Source of the DNA: CAZLNO01 sp964561005
GTDB taxonomy: Bacteria; Pseudomonadota; Alphaproteobacteria; Kiloniellales; Rhodovibrionaceae
DNA length: 12,338 nt
Assembly (NCBI GenBank): GCA_964561005.1
Contig: CAZLNO010000105.1
Location: 1-12,338, forward strand
Direction: 5' to 3'
Shown here: one piece after another, positions 1 through 6,480 of the stretch
How the letters are laid out: every line of letters begins with the position of its first letter
How positions within the stretch are numbered: the stretch's first letter is position 1
Notes under the pieces: model-generated
The model's input: only the letters and a program-made list of their open reading frames with translations
What the model was told of the DNA's origin: nothing
Databases searched by the model: none
Position numbers and translations under genes: made by a program

Positions 1-750
1 TCACCCCTGCTCCAGCGCCCGCGTCACCGCCTGCACCTGGTCCTGGATGCTGATGTCGGCGTAGGAGGTGACCTCCAGGCTCCGGTCCTCGAAAACGTCG
101 CGGTCGGCGTGCCGGGTCTGCCAGTCGGCCACGGTGGCGTCGCGCTTGCGGATCAGCTCCTCGACCTGCGGGCGAAACAGTCGGACCATGCCGCTGATCC
201 AGCAATTGACCGGCCAGGTCGGGCGCGCGTGGTCGATCAGGAAACAGTCCAGCATGGCGATGACGTCGTCGGCCTTGTACCACACCTCTCCGGTCACCCA
301 GCGGTTCACGGTGAACAGCCGGAACGGCATGCCGTGCTTGTCCATCGAGATGGCGATGATGTGGCTCAGCGCGTCGTTGGAGTCCTTGGGCGGCGTGTAG
401 CCCGGCACCTTCGCCGGCTTGACCCCCGGCGGCATCCCCTTGGGCCGCAGGAAGGTGTGGAAGTGGCCGTGTTCGCCAGGGAAGCGCTGATCGGCCGCGT
501 GGGCGTGGTAGTAGTACTGGCTGTGCGTCTCCTGGTCGTAGACGTCGCCCTTGGGGTAGTGGTCCCACTCGAAGAAGGTGCCCTGACTGCGCAGCACGTC
601 GCCGACGACGTTGTCGCCGGTCTTCGCCAGGACGCGATGGACGTTCAGGACCTCCTCCCCCGCCGCCGCCATCTCCTCCAGGCGCGCGCGGCTCAGCGCG
701 CCGAGGTCCAGTTCGGGCTTCACCGCAGCTTCGGGCAGGGCCGCTCGCAT
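1..750 (-). CDS. Conserved His/aromatic-rich protein of unknown function (possibly DUF6969)
   Basis: A complete 249-residue protein, stop TGA at 1-3. I chose the ATG at 748-750 over the in-frame ATG at 829-831: it has an AGAGGA ribosome site 9 bases upstream, and the extra 27 residues look like non-coding translation. I see no signal peptide or membrane segment, so it is probably cytosolic. The middle (about residues 57-101) is unusually rich in aromatic and histidine residues: FFEWDHYP at 59-66, HSQYYYHAH at 76-84 and EHGHFHTFLRP at 93-103, with His64, 76, 82, 84, 94, 96 and 98. Such a cluster could bind a metal, but that is inference. The C-terminal third (about 190-249) is charged and helical. 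I recall a proteobacterial family of this appearance labelled DUF6969, unverified. It is the last of the same-strand genes behind the TRAP transporter, 133 bases after the SUMF1-like gene, so it may be co-transcribed or have its own promoter. Function unknown. Confidence 0.85.
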   Translation of the reverse strand: MRAALPEAAVKPELDLGALSRARLEEMAAAGEEVLNVHRVLAKTGDNVVGDVLRSQGTFFEWDHYPKGDVYDQETHSQYYYHAHAADQRFPGEHGHFHTFLRPKGMPPGVKPAKVPGYTPPKDSNDALSHIIAISMDKHGMPFRLFTVNRWVTGEVWYKADDVIAMLDCFLIDHARPTWPVNCWISGMVRLFRPQVEELIRKRDATVADWQTRHADRDVFEDRSLEVTSYADISIQDQVQAVTRALEQG

Positions 751-883
751 GGTCGGATGTCCTCTTTGCTCGCTTGGGCACGCCTCCCACATGGGCGACG
801 ATCGTGGCAATAGGAAGTCATGCCAGGTCAAAATGCCGTAAACGCCCGCCCCTGGCGCGCCTGGATCGCTCCGCCGCCCCGGA
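751..883 (-). other. 133-base gap between the SUMF1-like gene and the unknown gene
   Basis: Non-coding. On the minus strand it holds an isolated AT-richer patch around 805-840, including a TTGACC hexamer, but no well-spaced -10 box. No clear terminator hairpin with a U tract follows the SUMF1-like stop. The downstream gene may therefore be read through from upstream or have a promoter I cannot assign. Confidence 0.4.
760..765 (-). promoter_or_regulatory. Ribosome binding site deciding the start of the 1-750 gene
   Basis: Read on the minus strand this is AGAGGA, 9 bases before the ATG at 748-750. It is the reason the shorter 249-residue start is preferred over the ATG at 829-831. Confidence 0.6.
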
Positions 884-1747
884 TCACTCCGCCACCACGC
901 GGAAGCCGACCAGGATGTGCTTGATGTCCGCCGGCCGGCCGTGCCGCGAGGCCGGGCGGCAGACGCCGCAGCCCTTGTCGTCCCAGGAGCCGCCCTTGAC
1001 CAGGTAGCGCCCCTCGCCGCGCGGAGTCGCGGTCCATTCGAACACCTGGCCGGCCGGGTCCAGCAGGCCGAAGGGACTGGCGCCGCCGGGAAAGCTGCCC
1101 ACCGGGAGGGTATCGAACGGCCCCGCGTCGTGGCTGTTCAGCTTCGTCGGGTCCCAGCGGTCGCCCCAGGGAAAGATGCGGCCATCGGTCCCGCGCGCCG
1201 CCTTCTCCCACTCCAGCTCCGTGGGCAGGCGCCACGTCCGCTCCGTCGCCTCCGACAGCCAGGCCGCGTAGGCGCGGGCGTCGGCGTGGCTGACCAGCAG
1301 CACGGGATGGTCCAGCCGCCCCTCCGGCGGCGCGCCGTCGCTCCAGGCGAAGCGGCGGGTGCGCTCGAAGGGATGGATCAGGCCATAGCCCTCCCAGGTC
1401 GCACGGTCGACGTCGGGGGCTCGGTGGCCGGTGGCGCGCACGAAGGCGGCGTACTGCCGGTTGGTGACCGGCGTGCGGGCGATCTCGAAGGCCCCGGTGG
1501 TCCGCGTGGCGCGCGGGCGCTCGTCCTCGTACCAGCGCTGCTCGCGGGTAACGCTGTGCCCGTAGGCCATCTCGTCCAGGCTGTAGGCGTAGTCGCGCTC
1601 GCCCCGGTCGGAGCCGGAGACGAACTCGCCCGCCGGCACCGCCGCGGTCTCGGGCACCGGCAGGTCTTCGGCGTCGGAGCTATTGGCCGCGCACGCCGGC
1701 GCGCTTGCCAGCAGCGCGAGGCTCAGCAGGGTTGCGGCGAGGCGCAT
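884..1747 (-). CDS. Exported SUMF1/formylglycine-generating-enzyme-like protein
   Basis: A complete 287-residue protein with an N-terminal export signal (hydrophobic residues about 3-18). Processing could be after Ala20/Ala21, or as a lipoprotein at Cys19, although the APAC box is a poor lipobox. The rest (about 35-285) is the FGE-sulfatase/SUMF1 fold: PVTNRQYAAFV at 93-103, RLPTELEWEKAARG at 173-186, PWGD at 193-196, DPAGQVFEWT at 230-239, GGSW at 252-255 and GFR at 281-283. True FGE uses a C-x4-C copper-binding cysteine pair to oxidise a sulfatase cysteine; here the region reads CGVCRPASR (Cys260, Cys263), a CxxC spacing. It may therefore be a PvdO-like or carbohydrate/metal-binding member rather than a genuine sulfatase activator. 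No sulfatase is present in the window. It starts 33 bases after the universal stress gene, with GGAG before the ATG, so it is likely in the TRAP operon. Family is confident; reaction is unknown. Confidence 0.88.
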   Translation of the reverse strand: MRLAATLLSLALLASAPACAANSSDAEDLPVPETAAVPAGEFVSGSDRGERDYAYSLDEMAYGHSVTREQRWYEDERPRATRTTGAFEIARTPVTNRQYAAFVRATGHRAPDVDRATWEGYGLIHPFERTRRFAWSDGAPPEGRLDHPVLLVSHADARAYAAWLSEATERTWRLPTELEWEKAARGTDGRIFPWGDRWDPTKLNSHDAGPFDTLPVGSFPGGASPFGLLDPAGQVFEWTATPRGEGRYLVKGGSWDDKGCGVCRPASRHGRPADIKHILVGFRVVAE

Positions 1748-1780
1748 GGCAAGACTCCGTCGCCCTCGGGACCTCGTGGC

Positions 1781-2209
1781 TCAGTCGCGCACCACCAGCA
1801 CGGAGCGGCTGGCGTGGCGGACGACGCGCGCGGCGTTGGGGCCGAGCAGGTAGTCGCGCAGCTCCGGCCGGTGCGAGGCCATGAGGATGAGGTCGCAGTC
1901 CGTCTCCTTCGCCACGCGCAGGATTTCCTCGTAGACGCGGCCGTGGCCGACGATGTGCCGCACGGCCACGCCCTCGGGGATGTGGTCCTTGGTGAAGTCG
2001 TGCAGCCGCTCCCGCGTTTCCTCCAGGGCCTTCTGCTCGTAGTCCTCCGGGAAGTACTGCGAGACGATGCTGAGGCCGAAGTCCGGCACCACCGTCATGA
2101 GGTGGAGCCGGGAGCCGAACGCCCGCGCCAGCTCCACGGCGCGCTTCAGCGCCTTTTTCCAGGAATCTTCGTCGTCCAGGTCGATGGGCACCAGGATGTC
2201 CTTGTACAT
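1781..2209 (-). CDS. Universal stress protein (UspA family), TRAP-associated
   Basis: A complete 142-residue single-domain USP, the usual family length. It opens with the typical beta strand MYKDILVPIDLD (1-12) and ends with AARVVRHASRSVLVV (126-140). An AGGAGG ribosome site lies 9 bases before the ATG. The classical ATP loop is G-x2-G-x9-G-S/T; here it reads ASHRPELRDYLLGPN at 111-125, so the first Gly is Ala, the second Gly position appears lost, and the Ser after the last Gly is Pro. Nucleotide binding cannot be assumed. The gene begins only 15 bases after the permease stop. In Halomonas the USP TeaD is encoded with the ectoine TRAP transporter TeaABC and modulates its activity; by analogy this one may tune uptake through the neighbouring TAXI transporter. 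The family call is firm, the regulatory role is inference. Confidence 0.93.
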   Translation of the reverse strand: MYKDILVPIDLDDEDSWKKALKRAVELARAFGSRLHLMTVVPDFGLSIVSQYFPEDYEQKALEETRERLHDFTKDHIPEGVAVRHIVGHGRVYEEILRVAKETDCDLILMASHRPELRDYLLGPNAARVVRHASRSVLVVRD

Positions 2210-2224
2210 CGCCCCGATCCTCCT

Positions 2225-5062
2225 CTACTTCGCCGCCTGCGCCGCCGCCGCGGGGGCCGGCCGCGACGGGCCGCGACGCTTTTGCAGGAAGTAGACGCCG
2301 GCCAGCAGCAAGAGCGCGGGAATGAAGAAAAGCTGCTTGGGCGGCTGCCCCGTCGGCACCTGCACGGCCTTGATCTCCCAGCCGAACTCCAGCCCCAGCT
2401 TCTCGGCCGTGGAGGCGAACATCACCTGGTCGATGACCACCTTGCCGTCCTCCCGCACCAGGATCAGGCCGGCGTCCTCCAGACGCGCCTCGCCGCTGCG
2501 CCCTTCGGCCTTGCCCAGGGGCAGCAGCACCGTCTTGGTGACGATGTCGCCCTCGATGGACATGCCCTCGGCCACCACGCGCAGGCTGGTGTTGGCGGGC
2601 GCCTGCCCGGCCATTTCGACGATGCGGGCAGGGTCGACGCTTTCCATCGGCGGGTAGATGCGGTCCATGAAGAAGCCGGGCCGCAGGAAGGTGAAAGCGA
2701 TCAGCAGGAGCAGCGCCGTCTCCCAGATGCGGTTGCGGGCGATGAAGTAGTTCTGCGTCGCCGCCGCGAAGGTCAGGATGCCGGCCAGGGCCGCGAAGAC
2801 CACGAGCACGAAGTCCACCGGCCCGGTCACCCCGATCAGCAGGAGCTGCGGATTGAAGATGAAAATGAACGGCAGCAGCACCGTGCGCAGCGAGTAGAAG
2901 AACGCGGTGAAGCCCGTGCGGATCGGATCGCCGCCCGACACCGCCGCGGCGGCAAAGGACGCCAGCCCCACCGGCGGCGTCACGTCGGCCATGATGCCGA
3001 AATAGAAGACGAAGAGGTGGACGGCGATCAGCTCGACCACCAGGCCGACCTCGCCGCCGAGCTGCACCACCACCGGCGCCATCAGCGTGGCGACGACGAT
3101 GTAGTTCGCCGTGGTCGGCAGCCCCATGCCGAGGATCAGGCTGAGTACGGCGGTGAAGATCAGCATCAGCATGACGTTGCCGCCGGAGACGAACTCCACG
3201 AACCCGGTCATCACCTGGCCGATCCCGGTCAGCGTCACCGTGCCCACGATGATGCCCGCCGCCGCCGTGGCGACGCCGATGCCGATCATGTTGCGCGCGC
3301 CGGAAATGAAACCGTCGAGCAGTTCCACGACGCCGCTTTTGATCTCCGCCGCGTAATGTCCGCTATGGGTAAAGAACGCCTTGAGCGGGCGCTGGGTGAG
3401 CAGGATCAGGATCATGAAGGCCGTTGCCCAGAAGGCGGAGAGCCCCGGCGACAGCCGCTCGACCATCAGCGCCCAGACGAGCACGCCCACCGGCGGCAGG
3501 AAGTGCAGCCCCGCCTTCACGGTCGGCCCCGGCTCCGGCAGACTGTAGACGCTGCCCGTCGTTTCCTGCGGCAGCGGCGGCTGCCGCGTGGCATACCACA
3601 CCAGGCCGACATAGAAGGCGAGCACCAGCAGCGCCATCACGTAAATCGACGCGCCGCCAAAGATCTGGCCGACCAGCGCCACCAGCCCGTAGACGCCGAA
3701 GGCGCCGAGGACGACGTTGCCCAGCACGATGCCGCCGGTGGAGACGTAGCGCCAGCGGCTGTCGGCGGGGATCGCCCGGCGCACGCCGAAGTACAGCACC
3801 GCCTGCAGCGCCACCATGACCAGCACCGCCCAGAACAGCCCGCTGTTCGCGGCCAGGACGCCGGCCATCTCGAACAGCCAATAGACCCCGCTGGCGATGA
3901 TCGCGATCGAGGCGACGGTCAGGCCGAAGGACAGCAGCGCCCAGTGCGTGGGCTTCGCCGCCACCGCGCGCGGCAGGCCCTCCAAGCCCTGCTTCATGGC
4001 CTCCAGGTGCACGAGATAAAGCAGCGCGATATAGGAGATGATGGCCGGCAGGAAGGCGTGCTTGATCACCTCGAAATAGGGGATGCCGACGTATTCCACC
4101 ATCAGGAAGGCGGCGGCGCCCATGACCGGCGGCATGAGCTGGCCGTTCACCGAGGAGGCGACCTCGACCGCGCCCGCCTTTTCGCTGCTGAAGCCGACCT
4201 TCTTCATCAGCGGCACCGTGAAAGTGCCGGTGGTCACCACGTTGGCGATCGAGGAGCCGGAGATCAGCCCCGTCAGGCCGGAGGAAACCACGGCCGCCTT
4301 GGCCGGACCGCCGCGCATGTGGCCCAGGAAGGCGAAAGCGACCTGGATGAAGTAGTTGCCGGCCCCCGCCTTATCCAGCAGCGAGCCGAACAGCACGAAG
4401 AGGAAGACGAAGCTGGTGGAGACGCCCAGCGGCACGCCGAACACGCCCTCGGTCTGGAGCCACATGTGCCACATGGCCTTGCCGAAGGACGCGCCCTTCC
4501 ACTGGATCACGTCCGGCACGAAGTCGGTGGCGCCGAAGAAGACGTAGGCCAGGAACACGAGGGCGACGATCATCAGCGGCGGTCCCAGCGCGCGGCGCGT
4601 CGCCTCCAGCAGCAGGACCAGGCCGACGCCGGCGACCACCATGTCGAAGGTGGTGGGCAGGCCGACACGCCGCGACAGTTCCTCGTAGAACCAGAACTGA
4701 TAGGACGCGCAGAACGCCGCCACCAGGGCGACGATCCAGTCCTGCGCCGGCACGCGATGGCGCGGCGAGGACTTCAGCGTGGGATAGGCGGCATAGGCGA
4801 GGAAGATCGCGAAGCCCAGGTGGATCGCCCGCGCCTCGGTGTCGTTCAGGATGAAGATGTTCAACATGAACGGCAGTGGCGAGGCGTACCAGAGCTGGAA
4901 CAGCGACCATAGCAGGGCGACGCCCAGCAGGGTCGTCTTGGCCGCCGTGTTGTCCGGATTGCGTGCGCCGCTGTCGGTGGACGCGACCAGGTCCGACAGG
5001 GCCTTTTCGTCGGCCGGTCCTTGTGCGCGCTGTTCCGACGGTCCGCGATCGTTCTGCGCCAT
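2225..5062 (-). CDS. TRAP transporter permease, fused 4TM/12TM (DctQ-DctM) TAXI type
   Basis: A complete 945-residue inner-membrane protein combining the small (4TM, about 45-175) and large (12TM, about 205-770) TRAP subunits, the arrangement usual for TAXI-type systems. It should work as an ion-driven secondary importer fed by the periplasmic protein encoded upstream. Large-subunit signatures are SGSSIANVVTTGTF at 268-281, GMGLPTTANYIV at 645-656 and ADVTPPVGLASFAAAAVSGG at 692-711. Hydrophobic segments fill most of the chain. The C-terminal stretch (about 797-910) is soluble and looks like the DUF3394 extension found on these fusions; STAEKLGLEFGWEI (88 to 101 within that stretch) resembles a PDZ-like binding groove. 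It is followed by one more membrane helix (about 915-930) and a basic, Ala/Pro-rich tail. The start has AAGGA about 8-10 bases upstream. A GC-rich hairpin lies in the 101-base gap before it. The substrate cannot be read from sequence. Confidence 0.95.
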   Translation of the reverse strand: MAQNDRGPSEQRAQGPADEKALSDLVASTDSGARNPDNTAAKTTLLGVALLWSLFQLWYASPLPFMLNIFILNDTEARAIHLGFAIFLAYAAYPTLKSSPRHRVPAQDWIVALVAAFCASYQFWFYEELSRRVGLPTTFDMVVAGVGLVLLLEATRRALGPPLMIVALVFLAYVFFGATDFVPDVIQWKGASFGKAMWHMWLQTEGVFGVPLGVSTSFVFLFVLFGSLLDKAGAGNYFIQVAFAFLGHMRGGPAKAAVVSSGLTGLISGSSIANVVTTGTFTVPLMKKVGFSSEKAGAVEVASSVNGQLMPPVMGAAAFLMVEYVGIPYFEVIKHAFLPAIISYIALLYLVHLEAMKQGLEGLPRAVAAKPTHWALLSFGLTVASIAIIASGVYWLFEMAGVLAANSGLFWAVLVMVALQAVLYFGVRRAIPADSRWRYVSTGGIVLGNVVLGAFGVYGLVALVGQIFGGASIYVMALLVLAFYVGLVWYATRQPPLPQETTGSVYSLPEPGPTVKAGLHFLPPVGVLVWALMVERLSPGLSAFWATAFMILILLTQRPLKAFFTHSGHYAAEIKSGVVELLDGFISGARNMIGIGVATAAAGIIVGTVTLTGIGQVMTGFVEFVSGGNVMLMLIFTAVLSLILGMGLPTTANYIVVATLMAPVVVQLGGEVGLVVELIAVHLFVFYFGIMADVTPPVGLASFAAAAVSGGDPIRTGFTAFFYSLRTVLLPFIFIFNPQLLLIGVTGPVDFVLVVFAALAGILTFAAATQNYFIARNRIWETALLLLIAFTFLRPGFFMDRIYPPMESVDPARIVEMAGQAPANTSLRVVAEGMSIEGDIVTKTVLLPLGKAEGRSGEARLEDAGLILVREDGKVVIDQVMFASTAEKLGLEFGWEIKAVQVPTGQPPKQLFFIPALLLLAGVYFLQKRRGPSRPAPAAAAQAAK

Positions 5063-5120
5063 GGGTGTGTCCTTGCCGCAAATGCCCCAAAAGAAGAATT
5101 CGCGCCGTTATCGGCAAACG

Positions 5121-5151
5121 CGGGGCGGAGGCCGCGGCGACCCCCGCCCCG
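5121..5151 (-). other. GC-rich intercistronic hairpin between binding protein and permease genes
   Basis: Bases 5121-5128 (CGGGGCGG) pair perfectly with 5144-5151, giving an 8-base-pair stem with a 15-base loop. No U tract follows on the minus strand, so it is not a standard intrinsic terminator. Binding protein genes are normally expressed above their permeases; a stem here could protect the upstream mRNA 3' end or attenuate read-through. That role is inference. Confidence 0.45.
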
Positions 5152-5163
5152 ACCCCGGCCGGA

Positions 5164-6147
5164 TTACATCAGGCCGGCTTCCTCGTAGTACTTCTTGGCA
5201 CCGTCGTGCAGCGGCGCGGACAGCGACTGCGAGACCATCTCGTCCTTCTTCAGGATGGCGAAGGCCGGGTGCAGCTTCTTGAAGTCCTGGAAGTTCTCGA
5301 AGACCGCCTTCACGACGTGATAGGCGACCCGCTCCGAGACGTCGGTGGAGCTGACGAAGGTGGCGCGCACGCCGAAGGTCGTCACGGCGTCCGGGTTGCC
5401 CTTGTACATGCCGCCCGGAATGTCGGCGAAGCTGTAGTAGGGGCGGCTGTCGACAAGCTCCTCGATCTTCTCGTTCTTCACGTTGACCAGGACCGAGTCA
5501 CACGTGGTGGTGGCCTCCTGGATGGAGCCCGAGGGGTGGCCGACGGTGAAGACGAAGGCGTCGATCTTGTTGTCGCACAGCGCCTGCGACTGCTCGGCCG
5601 ACTTCAGCTCGGAGGCCAGGGAGAAGTCGTCCATGGTCCAGCCCATGGCCTCCATGGCGATCTCCATGGTGGCGCGCTGGCCGGAGCCGGGGTTGCCGAC
5701 GTTGACGCGCTTGCCCTTCAGGTCGCTGAAGTTCTCGATGCCGGAATCGGCGCGGGCGACCACGGTGAACGGCTCCGGATGGACGGAGAAGACCGCCCGC
5801 AGGCCCTCGAACGCACCGGCGTCCTCGAAGCGCGAGGTGCCGTTGTAGGCGTGATACTGCCAGTCCGACTGCGCCACGCCGAAGTCCAGCTCGCCGGCGC
5901 GGATGGTGTTCAGGTTGTACACCGATCCGCCGGTCGACTCGACGGAGCAGCGGATGCCGTGCTCGTCGCGGTTCTTGTTGACCAGGCGGCAGATGGCGCC
6001 GCCGGTGGGGTAGTAGACGCCGGTGACGCCGCCGGTGCCGATGGTGATGAACTTCTCGTCCTGGGCCTTCGCGGGCGTCGCCGCGCCGCCGGCCCAGGCG
6101 CCCACCGCGAGAGCGGCCAGGGCCGCGGAAATCGCAAGCTTCTTCAT
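5164..6147 (-). CDS. TAXI-family TRAP transporter periplasmic solute-binding protein
   Basis: A complete 327-residue protein. The start is the ATG at 6145-6147, with GGAGGG 8 bases upstream; it opens directly on a classical signal peptide (KK at 2-3, hydrophobic core 4-20, AKA cleavage after Ala28). Longer in-frame openings upstream are spurious. The mature protein begins QDEKFITIGTGG and carries the TAXI-family ligand-site region GTGGVTGVYYPTGGAIC (37-53). Other family stretches are ESTGGSVYNL (70-79), AGELDFGVAQSD (84-95), GNPGSGQRAT (151-160) and AFVFTVGHPSG (197-207). It should capture a solute in the periplasm and deliver it to the fused permease encoded 101 bases downstream. Characterised relatives bind glutamate or other carboxylates, but the ligand here is unknown. 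Four cysteines remain in the mature chain (52, 67, 191, 216), which could form disulfides. The family assignment is very firm. Confidence 0.95.
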   Translation of the reverse strand: MKKLAISAALAALAVGAWAGGAATPAKAQDEKFITIGTGGVTGVYYPTGGAICRLVNKNRDEHGIRCSVESTGGSVYNLNTIRAGELDFGVAQSDWQYHAYNGTSRFEDAGAFEGLRAVFSVHPEPFTVVARADSGIENFSDLKGKRVNVGNPGSGQRATMEIAMEAMGWTMDDFSLASELKSAEQSQALCDNKIDAFVFTVGHPSGSIQEATTTCDSVLVNVKNEKIEELVDSRPYYSFADIPGGMYKGNPDAVTTFGVRATFVSSTDVSERVAYHVVKAVFENFQDFKKLHPAFAILKKDEMVSQSLSAPLHDGAKKYYEEAGLM

Positions 6148-6155
6148 CGGATGAT

Positions 6156-6161
6156 CCCTCC
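6156..6161 (-). promoter_or_regulatory. Ribosome binding site of the TAXI binding protein
   Basis: GGAGGG on the minus strand, 8 bases before the ATG at 6145-6147. It is the best Shine-Dalgarno match in the unit and confirms the signal-peptide start. Confidence 0.65.
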
Positions 6162-6241
6162 GTTCTTGATCGTTCAGTCTCCCTGCGGATGGCAGCGTGC
6201 CGCGCGACGACTCAAGCGGGCGCCGGACACGCTGCGCGGCG

Positions 6242-6257
6242 GGCGCCGTCCGGCGCC
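6242..6257. repeat. Inverted repeat in the TRAP operon leader
   Basis: GGCGCCG at 6242-6248 and its exact complement at 6251-6257, separated by two bases. It could fold as a tight hairpin in the leader RNA or act as a protein-binding dyad. In such GC-rich DNA it may also be chance. Confidence 0.4.
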
Positions 6258-6480
6258 GCGTCGCGAAAGCCCGGCATCGTCGAGGGAAAGCGGCTGGCTT
6301 GCGGCCGTCGACACGGACCGGCCGACCGGATTTGCCCCTCATGACGTTCCCCGCGATCCCTGTTCGGACCCTGTCGTTGCTTCGTCGCGTCGTTCTTGCG
6401 GACGCTGCGCGCCGGCCATTGAACATACTTTTACGCCCTCTGACCAGACCCCGCGTGCGCGAAAGGTCGCAGGAAAGACG

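Larger units (their letters stand above)
6148..6480 (-). promoter_or_regulatory. 333-base leader and probable promoter region of the TRAP operon
   Basis: No credible gene lies here; the open frames have no recognisable protein character. It should hold the promoter and 5' leader of the TAXI/TRAP unit. Visible structure: an AT-rich island at about 6422-6434, which read on the minus strand includes TATGTT as a possible -10 but has no convincing -35 box; a near-perfect inverted repeat at 6242-6257 (GGCGCCG and its complement around TC); and a 10-base direct repeat GCGGGCGCCG at 6216-6225 and 6239-6248. No U-tract terminator follows the BKACE stop at 6481. Confidence 0.4.

Noticed and set aside
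809..830. A second sigma-54-like arrangement (TGGCA and TTGC, minus strand) upstream of the 1-750 gene
   Set aside because: The GG and GC elements are 14 bases apart instead of 10.
884..1747. Calling the SUMF1-like protein a true sulfatase-activating FGE
   Set aside because: The C-x4-C copper pair is absent and no sulfatase gene is present in the window.
917..4912. A very long open frame on the plus strand (over 1300 codons)
   Set aside because: It is antisense to the SUMF1, USP and permease genes, which have clear family motifs. Its translation is a His/Arg/Gly/Gln-rich string without domains, typical of antisense frames in GC-rich genes.
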